Numbered from the stretch's first letter, positions 36,717 through 48,769 are shown. The stretch is DNA of 64,000 nucleotides from Chiridota heheva (GCA_020152595.1 JAIGNY010004092.1:225001-289000); one strand, 5' to 3'. Program-made: numbers and translations. The notes: a model not told the origin generated them from the sequence alone.

Positions 36717-37191
36717 TTAAGGAGATATTTAAGTTAAAATTTCTTTACCATTTGGGTAGAAATAACAGACTGAAATCAGACTAGTTGTGATGTCACAGCC
36801 TCAGATTCCTCAAAGTCTTTATGTATTTTAAAGAAAGTTTTTTGTTTTTTTTTCCCCTATTTGAATTATATTTCCTCAAACTTTCTTCAGGTGGCATATT
36901 ATAAATACCATTACTAGATTCAGTTTTACTACTTTGTTGACATACCCCATGGTTTTTAAGCCATAAAATCTCAGGACAAAATATGATAGAATACATCAAG
37001 ACTGAGGAATCTGAGGCTATGACATCACAATTAGTATGATTTCAGTCGTTTCTACACAAAATGATACCAAACTTTAAACTTAAATATCTCTTTAACGGAA
37101 TAAGATTTTGAATGCTTGCTTCACCATTGTGTTTCTTTTGAAGTCCACTTTCATATAAGATGGACATGCTTGACCTCTAAACTAATCCTTT

Positions 37192-39824
37192 AAATAATAT
37201 GTTAACGTGCAGTAGTGCCTAACACCCTACAATATTTTTTAACTTTTCATTTATCAAAAAAGTGCATTCAAACTGATAGGTTTTAGACTCGCCTTATGGT
37301 GTAAAAGCATAGGCAGCTGTAAGAGATTTTAGTTATAGGGGTAAAACATGATTACACTTTTAATTTTATTAAATACAAAGAAGCATTGATGACTTTTTTT
37401 TTTCTTTTTTTTTTTTTTTTTTGGGGATGGGGCAAGTCAGTAACCCCTTTACTATGCCATTGAGCTGCCCAAGTTTTGTTTTTTTTTTTTTTTTTTGGAA
37501 TGGGGGGCTTACCAGAAAGAAAAATATATTTTGATCTCACATGCCATTTTGTGAGGGGCACTTGTACACAAATGGTGACTATGCAATGATAGTCCTACAA
37601 GTTTTGTTTTAAAACTTGAATGTGTTGGGAAAGGGATTAGAACCACTTCATGAAATAGAAGTTCCCCCTTCCCACCTAACTGGTGGAAAAAATGTGTCAC
37701 TAAATTGAGATATCTTTGCAGATGGGAGGGGGGAAAAGGTTAAGATTGTTGTTAAAAGTTATTGAGGCAATGACCTTTTGTTTCATTTTTTTTTTTTTTT
37801 GCTCTGCCGTAAAATTTAGTCTGAATGGTTTAAAGACCACAATTTTGGAGAGGAATAAATGTATGCCATATCAGCAATTTTTAAATCAACCAACACAATG
37901 TTGTGTCGACTCTCGAACAGCAAATTCACTTTTTGGCCTTTAAAATGTTAAAAAAAAATTGTTTTAACATCTCTCTCTGGTCTTGAAATTTAGGCTCATA
38001 GAAAATGTTATCTTCAATTCTATTCCTTTTTTGTTAGTTGTAAATCATTATAATTTTGAAGTTATGGTTAAAAGAGGTGCAAAATTGTCATACTTTTAGA
38101 GATTTTTTTGAGATATTCCATGGTGTAATGTTTCACACTAGCTTCCCTCTGGCATTTTCTTTTGCAATCAACCTGCCCATCGTGCATGAATAGACATCAG
38201 GTAAATAAGCAGCTTTAATGATGAAAAAGCCCATCATGCATGAATAGACATCAGGAAATTATCAGCTTTTGTATTTGAGACAGAGATACTATTTCGGAAT
38301 TCCTTAAATTCCTTATCTCATTTCATTTCCAGTAATGATACTTATTCTTATTCCAATTGCAAGTGCAGTTACAGTACGGAACTTCATGGAAAATGGAATA
38401 GCTATATGGACGGGTAGATTAAGCTTAATTTGACTTGAGCTTTACTGGAAGAAAATAAGCAACAAAAAATAAAAATAGTCAACATTTTCATCAAAACTCA
38501 GTGAAAAATTTACATTAGTTTTAATTTTTAGGTCTTGTTGTAATAAACAATGGAAATTGTATATAAATTTTGTGACATAAAAACCATAAAACCTATCAAT
38601 CTCCTTATGTTAAGTTGTTAACTTACTCTTTTTCAAATCTCCACCTACGTTATTTGAATGGGAGCAGTTGATTATGACAATGAAGTTTTGAACTTGATCT
38701 CCATCATATATTCTAGCTCAATCAAAGTATAGCAGGAGAAACTGGTCAGTTTGATTATTTCCAGTGACTGAAATTTAAGACAGAAATATAAAGAATTACA
38801 TTAGAAAGCTCTCAACTACAATCAATTAACATCTTCTCAATAAAAACACGGCACATTATTTTAAAAGACTGGGAACATGACATCAATAACCCTCATCATG
38901 CAATCTTTCTCTTTTTATTGACAACAAAATCACCACCACAGGGTTGAGCATCTGCACCAGTGATGCTCTGGTGTTGTTCCTCCCCCCCCCCCCCCTCCCC
39001 TCTAAAAAAAAAAAAAAAGTTTACCTATAACTACACTCACGTGTTCCATTATAACTATAACTACACCCCCGTGTTCCATTATATGGGATGATGTGAAATG
39101 AGAGCAAAAATTTCAAAAAACAAAATCTAGGAGGGGTCATTGCAACAATTTACAGAAAGGGGCAGTGTCATCAATCACAAACTATTGCTGCATGAATTTC
39201 TTTTTTTCTTTGCAGTCATAGTATAGCGACTTCCATCCTAAGGATTGTAAAAAGTAATGATCTTGGCCTGTGTGTAGGGCCGTAGGAATGATTTAAAAGT
39301 GTGTGTGTGGGGAAGGGGAGGGGGGTTGGGGTAGCATGTGACAAAAAACTCAGCCCATCCCAACTTAGTCAAAAAAAAGTAGCATAGATTTTGGTTATTA
39401 TTAAGATTGAGCTCTGTTCACTTGCATTGTGGCATATAACTCCCACCTTGACTGCCTCACCTAAATAAACATCTACATGACCTGCAGTGCTGTGCTGAAA
39501 ATAATGCTATGAAATAAATACCTTTACCTATACTTGCTACCATAGAGATTCCAATAAATCGAATCTACCTGACAGTGTGAAATCACTCAAGGAAAGATTT
39601 GAAGTAAATATAGAAACAATACCCAAGAAATGCTAATCAACTAACTCTAATACACATTTTGACCTACAAATAAGTCCAGGTGACTGACGACTGCCACTTT
39701 TCAGACAAAAAGTTAGTGAGGTGTTCATCCACTTTCTTGTCCCCATGCTTATTGGTTTGCATGCTTAGCATTATGCGAGCCTATGTAATGGCAATTAGGT
39801 CCGTCCAGCCGTCCGTTCCTGAGA
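37192..39824. other. Non-coding stretch with homopolymers
   Basis: T-runs near 37390, 37475 and 37785, and C/A runs near 38985 and 39010. A short local duplication around 'catgaatagacatcagg' occurs at 38185 and 38240. No supported gene was seen. Lys-rich minus frames at 37352-37561 are products of the T-runs. Confidence 0.5.
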
Positions 39825-40010
39825 TTTCCTCAGAAATGTTAAAGTTTTTTGAGATTTCCTCAAAAAATGTTAAAGTTTCTTCAGAATTCCTCAGAAAAAG
39901 TTAAAGTTTCTTTAGATAGCCCTATGAAAGGTTAGAATTTCCTTAAAAAATGTTAAAGTTTTTTAGAGATACTTAAGATAGGATTGAAGACTAGTTTCCT
40001 TAAAAAGTCT
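39825..40010. repeat. Degenerate minisatellite, GATTTCCTCA-AAATGTTAAAGTTT units
   Basis: Five or six imperfect units of about 25-30 bp with TTCCTCA and TTAAAGTTT cores. No coding role is suggested. Confidence 0.75.
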
Positions 40011-40084
40011 ACAATACATTTGATGTGTTCTTAGAAGATAACTGTAAAATGATATAATTTTCCAATTTTCTTCAGAGATCTTCA

Positions 40085-40445
40085 AGTCTCTATTGTAGTA
40101 CGTGAGATTTAAAATCCTTAAAATTCTTCAAAATATTTGGGCACCAACAGTTGTATCAGGCATGATTTTTTAAATTCCACCTTTATTATTGTGCTCATTT
40201 GCATAAAGTTGCTACAGTATTATGACCTGACCAGACTTTTTTATTTAATATGCTTAGTCAGGGAGTGTGACAGGATGTGATTGCCTATAAACATAGGGAG
40301 GGATGCCATGTGGAACATGGATGGGGGCCATGAAGGACATATGATTTAATATTTACCATGTTGTATACACCAAGGGCTATATCAGGCATAATTATTCGAC
40401 TCCATCTTTTTTTCTTCTTCAACAACTCATTTGCATATAAGTTAT
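40085..40445. repeat. Second copy of the dispersed repeat, next to its expanded array
   Basis: Aligns to 26330-26705 over most of its length and contains the GGGATGCCATGTGG seed at about 40300. The large 24-bp array begins only about 100 bp downstream. Confidence 0.8.
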
Positions 40446-40539
40446 TAAATAAACTGACACTTTAATACATAGTATGCTCAATCAGGGACTGTGATAGCTA
40501 GAATGAGACTTCTTATGGAGCTTATGGGATGTCATGTGA

Positions 40540-41228
40540 GACAGGGTGGGATGCCATGTGGGGCATGGGGTGGGATGCCATGTGGGACATGGGGTGGGAT
40601 GCCATGTGGGACATGGGGTGGGATGCCATGTGGGGCATGGGGTGGGATGCCATGTGGGACATGGGTTGGGATGCCATGTGGGACATTGGGTGGGATGCTA
40701 TGTGGAACATCAGGTGGGAAGCCACTGATGCGGGACACAGGCAGGGATGCCATGTGGGACATAGGGAGGGATGTCATGTGGTACATATAGTTGGATTAAT
40801 GTGGGATATACATGTAGGATGGTCTCCATATGGGTCATAGCATCGGATGCCATGTGGGACATATGGTGGAATGCCATGTGAGACACTGTATGGTGGTTTG
40901 CCATGTGGGAGATATGGTGGAATGCCATGTGGGACAAGGCATGTGGGACATGAGGTGGGATGTCATTTGGTACATGGGATGTGGGACATAGGGTGGAATG
41001 CCATGTGTGTCATAGGATGGGGTGCCCTGTGGGACATATGATGGAATGCCATGTGGGACATGGGATGTTATGTGGGACATGGGGTGGGGTGCCATGTGGA
41101 AGATATGGTGGAATGCCATGTGGGACATGGGATGGGATGCCATGTGGGATGCCATGTGGGACATGGGTTGAGATGCCATGTGGTACATGGGATGCCATGT
41201 GGGACTTAGTGTGAGATGCCATTTTTAT
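40540..41228. repeat. 24-bp minisatellite, about 28 units
   Basis: The unit GGTGGGATGCCATGTGGGACATGG is nearly perfect at 40540-40730 and increasingly diverged to 41228. Because 24 is a multiple of 3, it leaves overlapping frames open on both strands (MPCGTWGG plus strand; SHMASHPM minus strand). I judge these non-coding. Confidence 0.93.
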
Positions 41229-43237
41229 AATTGGCCAGGTCATATAATACGGGTGTCAATTTGCATGGGCATGTGAACCATGACAGTATTTACCATTCTA
41301 GTTTTATATTACTAATTTACTGTATCATTTTGTGCACTTGATTGGGTGACCAAGGGCTGAATAATTGTTTATGCATGGTGTCTCCGAATATTATGCAAGG
41401 AGTACACAGTTACAAAATGGGCAGGCAGGGTCTATATGGCTTTTTGGAATTTCTTAAGTTTATGTGACCCTAAAGTTCCATCTTTTATAAATCAAAAACA
41501 ATGTTATTAAAAAGTAAAGAGTTGAAATAAAGGCGTAATATGCAGCAAAGACATACTGCTTTGCTTTTAATTTTTAAACTGCAATGATTTATGTTAGGAA
41601 TTACACATACAAATTTTGAAATTATTACTTTTAAATTTTGACAAATAATTTATGCGAAATTTGCTCTTATGTTAGATCTGGTAACAATTTGAAAAACTGG
41701 GGGATTCCATTGACACTTTAATAGAACTGTTCCATAAATAGCATTCCTGGACCAATTGATTGTGAAAGGTGGTGGATAGGATGAAAACAATTATTTCCCA
41801 ATCTTTATCAATCAAAATGTATTAAAAAGTAAAGAGACGGTCTTCAATAACTTCACCATCTTTGTACATTTGCAGCAGACATTTGTTAGTACATTTACAT
41901 CAATATCTGAAAGTGTTGAAGGTCTGTGACCAGCGTGTGGCCTGTCTGTAAATTAACCCCCTTGTGTAAAATCAAACCAAACAATATATGTAACAGGTTT
42001 TTTTGTTTTTTGTTTTTGTTAGAACCTTTCAAAGTGTCCCCTCTTAAAGTGCCTGTGCCCCATTCAAGAATATTCTATAGCTACAGGTCTGGGGGAAGGT
42101 CCAAATAATGGTGATAATTAAGTTAGTATTGGAGTATGCAAAATTATCAACAATCAAACAACTGACAAAATTATTTCTAGTTTTATTCAATTTCTAAGCA
42201 TTTAAAATCTTGGTACAGACTATGTAACTTATATCTTTGATATTTATATATTTTATTGCAACAATTTACAACTTTATCAAAGATTTTGATTCATTATCAC
42301 AAGTAAACTAAATTACGGTGTTTCTTGATCTTTGTAGGCAAGAGGTAGCATCAACCACATATATTTACGTGGTTGTTGCTGCCTCATTGTAGAAACCCTT
42401 TGATTTTGGGAATTTTACAGGTACAATTTTTGTATTAATTTGTTTTATTTTATCATTTCATATTTTTGCACGGCAAAAAAAGTGGGAATTTTAAGCCGTT
42501 GGGCTCAAGTAAATCCGTAAATCGCCCCCAAAGTTTTTGATATCTCCCAGACTGGAAACACGGAGAGAAAATTTTTCTCTTGATTATACTTTGTTAAAAA
42601 GTGTTATAAATCCTTCAAATCCAAATGCTGAATACAGAATTTCTGAATAATTTATTATAATTATCGTTGTATTATGATACAAAGTGCCTGCCCTCATTCT
42701 TGACATGAATAATTTTGTTCAATCTTAAAAGCCAGTTATCGTTTCTATTACATGAAGGTAGATATTTTTAAATTTGTGTGTTTTTATTGGTCGAAATACA
42801 ATGGTCCTATGTGCAATCAGTAATCGTCTTGGTATCAAATGTACACCACCACATTTTAATCATGAAAGGTAGCCTTTAACTCGGGTCTTTCTGATTTCAA
42901 ATAACTATCAGAAGGAAACCAAATTTCTGATTTTTAAAATTGTCAGCCACAGATAATTAACCCCTGCAATAAGTTGTCAATTTTTTCCTATGATGCCTCA
43001 CTTGGTATCATAATTGGTATCAGTGGCGTTGCCCACTTTCAAAACAGTTGTGGTCCAACTGAGTTTTTAAACGTCTAAATATTGGGGTGTTAATTTAGTT
43101 CAAAGTTCTGTGGGATGTAGTTGTACAATTTTGTAAATAGCATCTATTTTTTTAAGGTAAATATTGTCCTAATAACTGAGTAAATATTTGCAAGAATTGT
43201 TTGTGGAAACAAAAATGTTTCCACTAATTACAGAAAG
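41229..43237. other. Non-coding stretch with one strong hairpin
   Basis: No supported gene. A 44-bp hairpin at 42342-42385 is described separately. A shared phrase 'aataaaaaagtaaagag' around 41505 and 41820 suggests a diverged local duplication. Confidence 0.5.
42342..42385 (+). other. Short hairpin with 17-bp arms
   Basis: GAGGTAGCATCAACCAC pairs with GTGGTTGTTGCTGCCTC (15 Watson-Crick pairs, one G-U, one mismatch) around a 10-nt AT loop. It is shorter than a typical pre-miRNA. The 5' arm starts with the heptamer GAGGTAG, which is the let-7 seed. It is more likely a chance or transposon-end palindrome than an RNA gene. Confidence 0.6.
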
Positions 43238-44360
43238 AGCTTATTTATTTTAAAAGAAATACATAAAACCTGTCATAATTTATTTTAAAAGAAATACATA
43301 AAACCTGTTATAATTTATTTTAAAAGAAATACATCAAACCTGTTGTAATTCATTTTAAAAGAAATACATAAAACCTGTTATAATTTATTCTAAAAGAAAT
43401 ACATAAAACCTGTCATAATATATTTTAAAAGAAATACATAAAACCTGTTATAATTTATTTTAAAAGAAATACCTAAAACCTGTTATAATTTATTTTCAAA
43501 GAAATACATCAAACCTGTCATAATTCATTTTAAAAGAAATACATAAAACCTGTCATAATTTATTCTAAAAGAAATACATAAAACCTGTCATAATTTATTC
43601 TAAAAGAAATACATAAAACCTGTCATAATATATTTTAAAAGAAAGACATAAAACCTGTTATAATTTATTTTAAAAGAAATACATAAAACCTGTCATAATT
43701 CATTTTAAAAGAACTACCTAAAACCTGTTGTAATTTATTTTAAAAGAAATACATAAAACCTGTAATAATTCATTTTAAAAGAACTACCTAAAACCTGTTA
43801 TAATTTATTTTCAAAGAAATACATAAAACCTGTCATAATTCATTTTAAAAGAACTACCTAAAACCTGTTATAATTTATTTTAAAAGAAATACATAAAACC
43901 TGTCATAATTCATTTTAAAAGAACTACCTAAAACCTGTTATAATTTATTTTAAAAGAACTACCTAAAACCTGTTATAATTTATTTTCAAAGAAATACATA
44001 AAACCTGTCATAATTCATTTTAAAAGAACTACCTAAAACCTGTTATAATTTATTTTAAAAGAACTACCTAAAACCTGTTATAATTTATTTTCAAAGAAAT
44101 ACATAAAACCTGTCATAATTTATTCTAAAAGAAATACATAAAACCTGTCATAATATATTTTAAAAGAAATACATAAAACCTGTTATAATTTATTTTAAAA
44201 GAAATACATAAAACCTGTCAATTCATTTTAAAAGAAATACATAAAACCTGTTGTAATTTATTTTAAAAGAAATACATAAAACCTGTCATAATTTATTTTA
44301 AAAGAAATACATAAAACCTGTCATAATTTATTTTAAAAGAAATACATACAAATCTGTCAT
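43238..44360. repeat. 35-bp minisatellite, about 32 units
   Basis: The unit TAATTTATTTTAAAAGAAAT plus ACATAAAACCTGTCA repeats with little variation (GTCA/GTTA, ATACAT/CTACCT, TTCATT/TTTATT variants). Runs of the CTACCT variant alternate with ATACAT units in the middle (about 43710-44080), suggesting higher-order duplication. It contains stops in all frames. Confidence 0.96.
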
Positions 44361-44526
44361 GGAATTACAGCCATGAAATCACACTGTTGAACTTAGATAC
44401 TGCACCAGTAACTTTTCAAGACCCTGATAGAATTTTTAAAATGCGATTATAACATTTAAACAAAATGAGATATCAACTTAGTTTGTCCCCAATGATTAGT
44501 TTCTATCATTGTCCTTTTCACATCAG

Positions 44527-44640
44527 TTGGTCTGCAACCAGTGAGTCCACAACTGGTTATCAAAGGCCGTGGCCAACTTGATATAATGTCTAGCACTGGA
44601 TGCTTTCGAGACGTTCAACCTTGCTATGCTCTGCTATATA
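44527..44640 (+). mobile_element. 5'-truncated SINE (family 1)
   Basis: Starts GGTCTGCAACCAGTGAGTCC and continues 'acaactggttatcaaaggccgtggc', 'cttgatataatgtctagcactggatg' and 'gagacgtt', ending in CTATGCTCTGCTATAT. It lacks the tRNA-like head, like the copy at 22885. Confidence 0.8.
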
Positions 44641-44950
44641 AATCCACATGAAAAATTATGGGTGTATTTCTTAAAACAACTTTTTCAAAAATTTAGAAAA
44701 TTATTGATAATGTTATATTCTGTACATCCTGTTTTTGCTATTTGGCTAATATGATCCTGTCCATAACCATGTTGAAAACCTAATGTTTCAAGACTTTAAT
44801 ATAGGTCAATATTACTTAGTTGTTTTCCAGAATTATGTAACATGGCTTTCATATTTAAATATATTTTCTCCAGTGGCATGTCAAAGTCATAAACATTATT
44901 AAATGCAATATCAAAATGGATCATAGAAAACAAGAGGTGCTGGCATTTTT

Positions 44951-45462
44951 GGTTCCGATGCTAATAGCATACGGAACCTATGCAGCTATGCTGGTGTATG
45001 TATGTATGTATGCATGTATGTATGTGTGTGCGTGTCTGTGACAGCAAGCTTGTATATAAGCACGATATCTCAAGAATGATACATTCATGTCATACACAGA
45101 TAGCCCATGGTCGGTATATGTGCCCTATTTGTTTTTGGTGGTGATGTCATGCATATTAATGAGTAGGTGGGGAAAAAATCTTGAAATGCTCACATTTTAA
45201 CAATCACATGTCAGTTTTGTTTCATATTGAGTAGATTTATGATGTTAGCTAGTTTGTACGTTTTAATTTTCTAAAACATTGAATATCATCATGCATAGTG
45301 GGCAGGGTTTTTTGTACTGAAAAGAGCTTGTATAAAAACGATATCTCAAGAACGATTCACGTCATGTTAAATATTTCGTAATATGCAATGACATTGACAG
45401 TTAATACAAAATCAATCAGCAGGAAAAAAAGCATCAGAACCACAAAACCTTTTGGTTCTGGT
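44951..45462 (+). mobile_element. Helentron-like element, shortest copy
   Basis: Starts after TTTTT with GGTTCCGATGCTAATAGCAT and CGGAACC. It has a little more than one internal unit and ends GCATCAGAACC-ACAAAACCTTTTGGTTCTG, including the 3' hairpin. Both ends are intact, which makes this the best copy for defining the boundaries. Confidence 0.75.
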
Positions 45463-45822
45463 TCTTTTCGAATCCTTTAAGTCGTCGTTATTTTTTTGAC
45501 TGAAACTCTTACAGTTTGCACAAAAATTCTTCAGATGTCATGGACCAAAAATACCCAATTTTTGGAACACAATTTACAATTTAGGGCCAAAACTGACCAA
45601 GTTTGGATCATAAACTACAAATTAGGATGAATAACCTTTTATTTTGGGCTAGGAAAAGAAGGTGAACCTCTTAATAATTAAGCCCCCTAAAAAACAAAAA
45701 AAGCTATGCAGACTGATTGTATCTTTGTTCTTTAGGAATATATTCTCTAGGTGCGTATCTCTTCATATACTACTGGGGTAGTAGGTAAAGCATAATTTGT
45801 CCAGGTGGCTCCTCACCGCAGG

Positions 45823-45965
45823 TTAAATAATGATGGTTTGGCAGGATTGATGTATTGGGTTCTCCGTAATTCCAATGTGCTGAATATCAATGTAACTTCC
45901 ATCATTTTCTTGTTGTCTGAGCTGCATGTTTTGAGGGGTGATATTTGGCTGCTTACTTGGTTTTT
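45823..45965 (-). other. Probable continuation of the locus E tail in the next frame
   Basis: In the frame adjacent to the locus E stop the minus strand reads KKPSKQPNITPQNMQLRQQE, then NDGSYIDIQHIGITENPIHQ, to a stop at 45823. Position, Gln-rich composition and a tyrosine motif fit the family's cytoplasmic tails. Whether it is translated depends on the true length of the A-run. Confidence 0.5.
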
Positions 45966-46663
45966 TTGCTATCATTATGAATGCAGTAAATGGTGATCCC
46001 AAAGAAGAGAGCCATAGCAAGCAATGCAAAGACACCTGCTATCACAATCAAGAAAAGATTAACCTTCTCGGCGCGAAGTGTACCTTGATTCCCATCATCT
46101 GGTGCGTTTTTATCAGAGTTCATGCTCCCCTCAGATACCTTTAAAGTTGGACTTTGTGGAACGTTGAAGATTGGTTTATCTGTTCCATTAACTTGTAGCG
46201 GTTGTGTTCTGCCATTTGTAGATATATATGTGCCTCCTGTCAAGTGTCTTTTTGTCATTATTGCTCTTGGTGTTTCTGTTCGATGGCCTGTTACCCTAGT
46301 GGTTCGTCTTTCTGTTGATGCCGTAGTTGCTGATGGATCATAGCAAACATCTATTTCAGCTTGGCTAAAAGTTGATTGGTGATAACATTGGAATGTATAT
46401 TGTGTTGCGGGGTTATCATCACAAATGGGAATATTTGTTACTTTAATAGTGACGGAATTAGTGTTTCTTCTCACCAAACGAGTTTCCAGGTCATCACCAA
46501 CTGTATTTGTAATTCCTTGTGCTGGCTGGCCATCCCAGTAACATGTATACGTTGCTAATTTGGTTCCACCCTCATTACTAGTTGTCCGTTTAATTTCAAG
46601 TTGTTGGGATTCCGCCAAACAGAAGAGTACAGCCAAGAATAGTGATGTGGAGATGACGGCCAT
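45953..46663 (-). CDS. Four-cysteine type I membrane protein with long stalk (locus E)
   Basis: Single-exon frame of 236 codons from ATG at 46663. Signal peptide 1-19 (MAVISTSLFLAVLFCLAES) is followed by LEIKRTT, YTCYWDGQPAQG, VGDDL, TNIPIC and EIDVC. Cysteines are at 41, 81, 93 and 107 (39 residues between the first two). The stalk of about 90 residues is Thr/Ser/Pro-rich with an NGT site at 159. A transmembrane helix spans about 203-227. The frame stops nine residues into the tail, just after an A7 run near 45965. One base either way would open a further 45 codons to 45823 containing GSYIDIQHIG, a YxxI motif like those of the paralogues. The annotated stop may therefore be an assembly or allelic slip. 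Function is unknown; a surface receptor or adhesion role is inferred. Confidence 0.82.
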   Translation of the reverse strand: MAVISTSLFLAVLFCLAESQQLEIKRTTSNEGGTKLATYTCYWDGQPAQGITNTVGDDLETRLVRRNTNSVTIKVTNIPICDDNPATQYTFQCYHQSTFSQAEIDVCYDPSATTASTERRTTRVTGHRTETPRAIMTKRHLTGGTYISTNGRTQPLQVNGTDKPIFNVPQSPTLKVSEGSMNSDKNAPDDGNQGTLRAEKVNLFLIVIAGVFALLAMALFFGITIYCIHNDSKKTK

Positions 46664-46770
46664 TTTTGAATCCCACAGATAATTAAATCTGTTCCAAAGC
46701 AGTTTTCACCAAGTTTGTTTTTCTCCCAAATTTGGGACAAAATACACAAAAAAATATCAAGTATTGAAAT

Positions 46771-47050
46771 TATTTTCAACTTGTTCTTTCCTTTCAAAAA
46801 TTCCTCATCAGCAAAATTCCATATCTAGTTTAATTTTCTCCAAAGATTGTAGATATGCATCGCATGCAATCCTACTGCCACATAGTTAGACAACAACCAC
46901 AGTTCTGTATTATTTTCAACTTGTTCTTTCCTTTCAAAAATTCCTCATCAGCAAAATTCCATATCTAGTTTAATTTTCTCCAAAGATTGTAGATATGCAT
47001 CGCATGCAATCCTACTGCCACATAGCTAGACAACAACCACAGTTTTGTAT
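46771..47050. repeat. 140-bp tandem duplication upstream of locus E
   Basis: TATTTTCAACTTGTTCTTTC... at 46771-46910 is repeated at 46911-47050 with only two or three substitutions. It starts about 108 bp upstream of the locus E start codon, so it may duplicate promoter elements. Each copy has a GCATGC palindrome (ATGCATCGCATGCAAT). Confidence 0.95.
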
Positions 47051-47329
47051 CAATTCAGTATAGTAGCTACATTTAGGTGTTAAAATGTATTATAACTCAG
47101 TGTAATAGACCAATGCATTACATAAATAAGGAAGTCAAATAAAAATTCCCTTTTTATTATTCTTTTAAGGCAGTTTACACATAAAAGATAGATAAACAAT
47201 ATGACAACCTTTTTATTCATTTTTGCTCCCATGTACCATTCATCAAGTCACAGTGAATGATTTTATTCAATATGATAAAAAGGTCAACATGATGTTCCAA
47301 TCAGAGACATCCAACCAGAAATTAGACAC

Positions 47330-47735
47330 AGCGGGGGGATGGGGGGGGGGAAACTTCATACTAAAAGTGGTAGGGGTGTTCAGCCCACCAACCGAAAAAC
47401 ATACCCGCAGTATGACAGATTGTTTGGTAAATGCAGTATGAAATTATACAATTTTGATACCCACAGTAGGAAAGAAGTTAATTTTGATACCTGCAGTATG
47501 AGTATTCAAAAAAATATTGTAAAAATGGATGAGCAGTACAAAATGAACACAGTAAAATCTCATTTTTTTGGACCTGCACTACGAAAATGATGAAAAAAGA
47601 CATTTTTTTATACTATAAAAAAAAAATAATAATACTTAAAAATGACACCTGCACTACAAAAATGGTGCAAAAAGGCACCTGCTCAAGCGGCACATATATA
47701 TTCTTCACATATAGAAGTGCCCCCCCCCTCCCTCC
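47330..47735. mobile_element. Short DNA-transposon-like repeat with G-rich inverted ends, copy 2
   Basis: Same order of motifs as 23490-23935: 'aaacttcatact-aaagtggtaggggtg', 'cagcccaccaacc', 'acccgcagtatg', 'acctgcagtatgagtattca', 'acctgcactacgaaaatgatgaaaaaa' and a closing C-rich inverted end (GAAGTGCCCCCCCC). Confidence 0.65.
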
Positions 47736-47786
47736 CCAGGAAATTAGACTGCTAAAAGCAGGAGTTTCACTTCCCAGCTTTGGAAG

Positions 47787-48050
47787 GTTTAAAGGGACCA
47801 AAAAGTGAGCAGGACATATTTTTATTTTTATTTTTATACTTTTATATTTTTATTTTTATTTTTTATTTTCAAAAATTGAATGCTTATCTAGCACACAATG
47901 GTATAGCATTTTCTGGTTTATTTGAATATGCAAGTGACCTTTGCCTTGGGCTATGGAGACATGAAGTTTATCAATCTGCTGTGAATAATACATCTCTGAA
48001 ATTTGCAAAATCACTAAAAGTGTCAAACAATTCACTGAAATTTTGAGCAC
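47787..48050. repeat. Relative of the TTAA-flanked repeat at 49902
   Basis: Shares 'aaaagtgag', 'catatttttA', 'aatgcttatctagcacacaa', 'atagcattttctggtt', 'gacctttgcc', 'atgaagtttatcaatctg' and 'aaatttgc-aaa' with 49902-50147. It is disrupted by a T/A-rich expansion (TTTTTATTTTTAT) at 47818-47870. Confidence 0.65.
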
Positions 48051-48769
48051 CTAAAAATGACAAAATTTCCTGAAAATTGCACAAAAATGAACAAAAATGA
48101 ATGAAATTTCTTGAAAATTGCACCAAAATTAACAAAATTTCCTTAAATTAACAAAATATTTCACTAACACCTTAACCAGTTCAGTGCAGGGATATTCTTG
48201 CTTTAAAAATTCTACCCACGCGGAATATTTTGGAAATATTCCCTAAAAAAGTACAATAATGCAAATTGTAGGTCATATATTTTACTGTTTATGATATATT
48301 TTTGAAATAAAAATGTGGAATGAATAATTCTAATAACATTAAGAAATTTCTTACCTTTTTTGTCAGTTTTTTTCTCGTCACTGTATTACATGTCATGGTT
48401 ATCCAAGATGGAAAACTTACACCCCCCCTCCTTCCCCATGACAACCCCCAGCACCAGAACTGCTAATATTTGGCCTAACATTAGTAACGTAGTAGCATTG
48501 TTATTGTTATTTGGCCAATATCTATCAAGATCATGATTACCTTACCACTCGGGCACTGCCATCTGAGTTGGTTTAATGCGATGTATGTATACATACATAT
48601 TGACTGTTTTCACTGTGAACATACTCTGGGTATATTTTAGCTTGCTATATTTTTTCTAGAACTTGACATGTTCTACAGTGTACATATCATAGTTCGCATC
48701 AAATAATGTACGATAGAGGTAGCTGACAGGTCATGATAATAAATTTTCTTGGGGACTGGGGGGCAAATG

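Larger units (their letters stand above)
34901..37191. mobile_element. Foldback element split by a nested TTAA transposon
   Basis: The left end AAAGGATTAGTTCAGTGGTC and right end GACCTCTAAACTAATCCTTT are inverted copies. Pairing extends inward for more than 150 bp through 'gacttcaaaagaaaca', 'ccgttaaagagatat' and 'gtgatgtcatagcctcagattcctc'. Bases 34901-35001 and 36717-37191 form the element once the insert is removed. No coding capacity is seen. Confidence 0.85.

Noticed and set aside
37352-37561. Lys-rich minus-strand frame
   Set aside because: Created by poly-T runs; no domain or context.
40491-41243. Open frames on both strands over the 24-bp array (MPCGTWGG, SHMASHPM)
   Set aside because: Open frames follow from a stop-free unit whose length is a multiple of three; both strands are equally open.
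43238-44360. CRISPR array
   Set aside because: The repeat is continuous with no unique spacers, and the sequence is eukaryotic.
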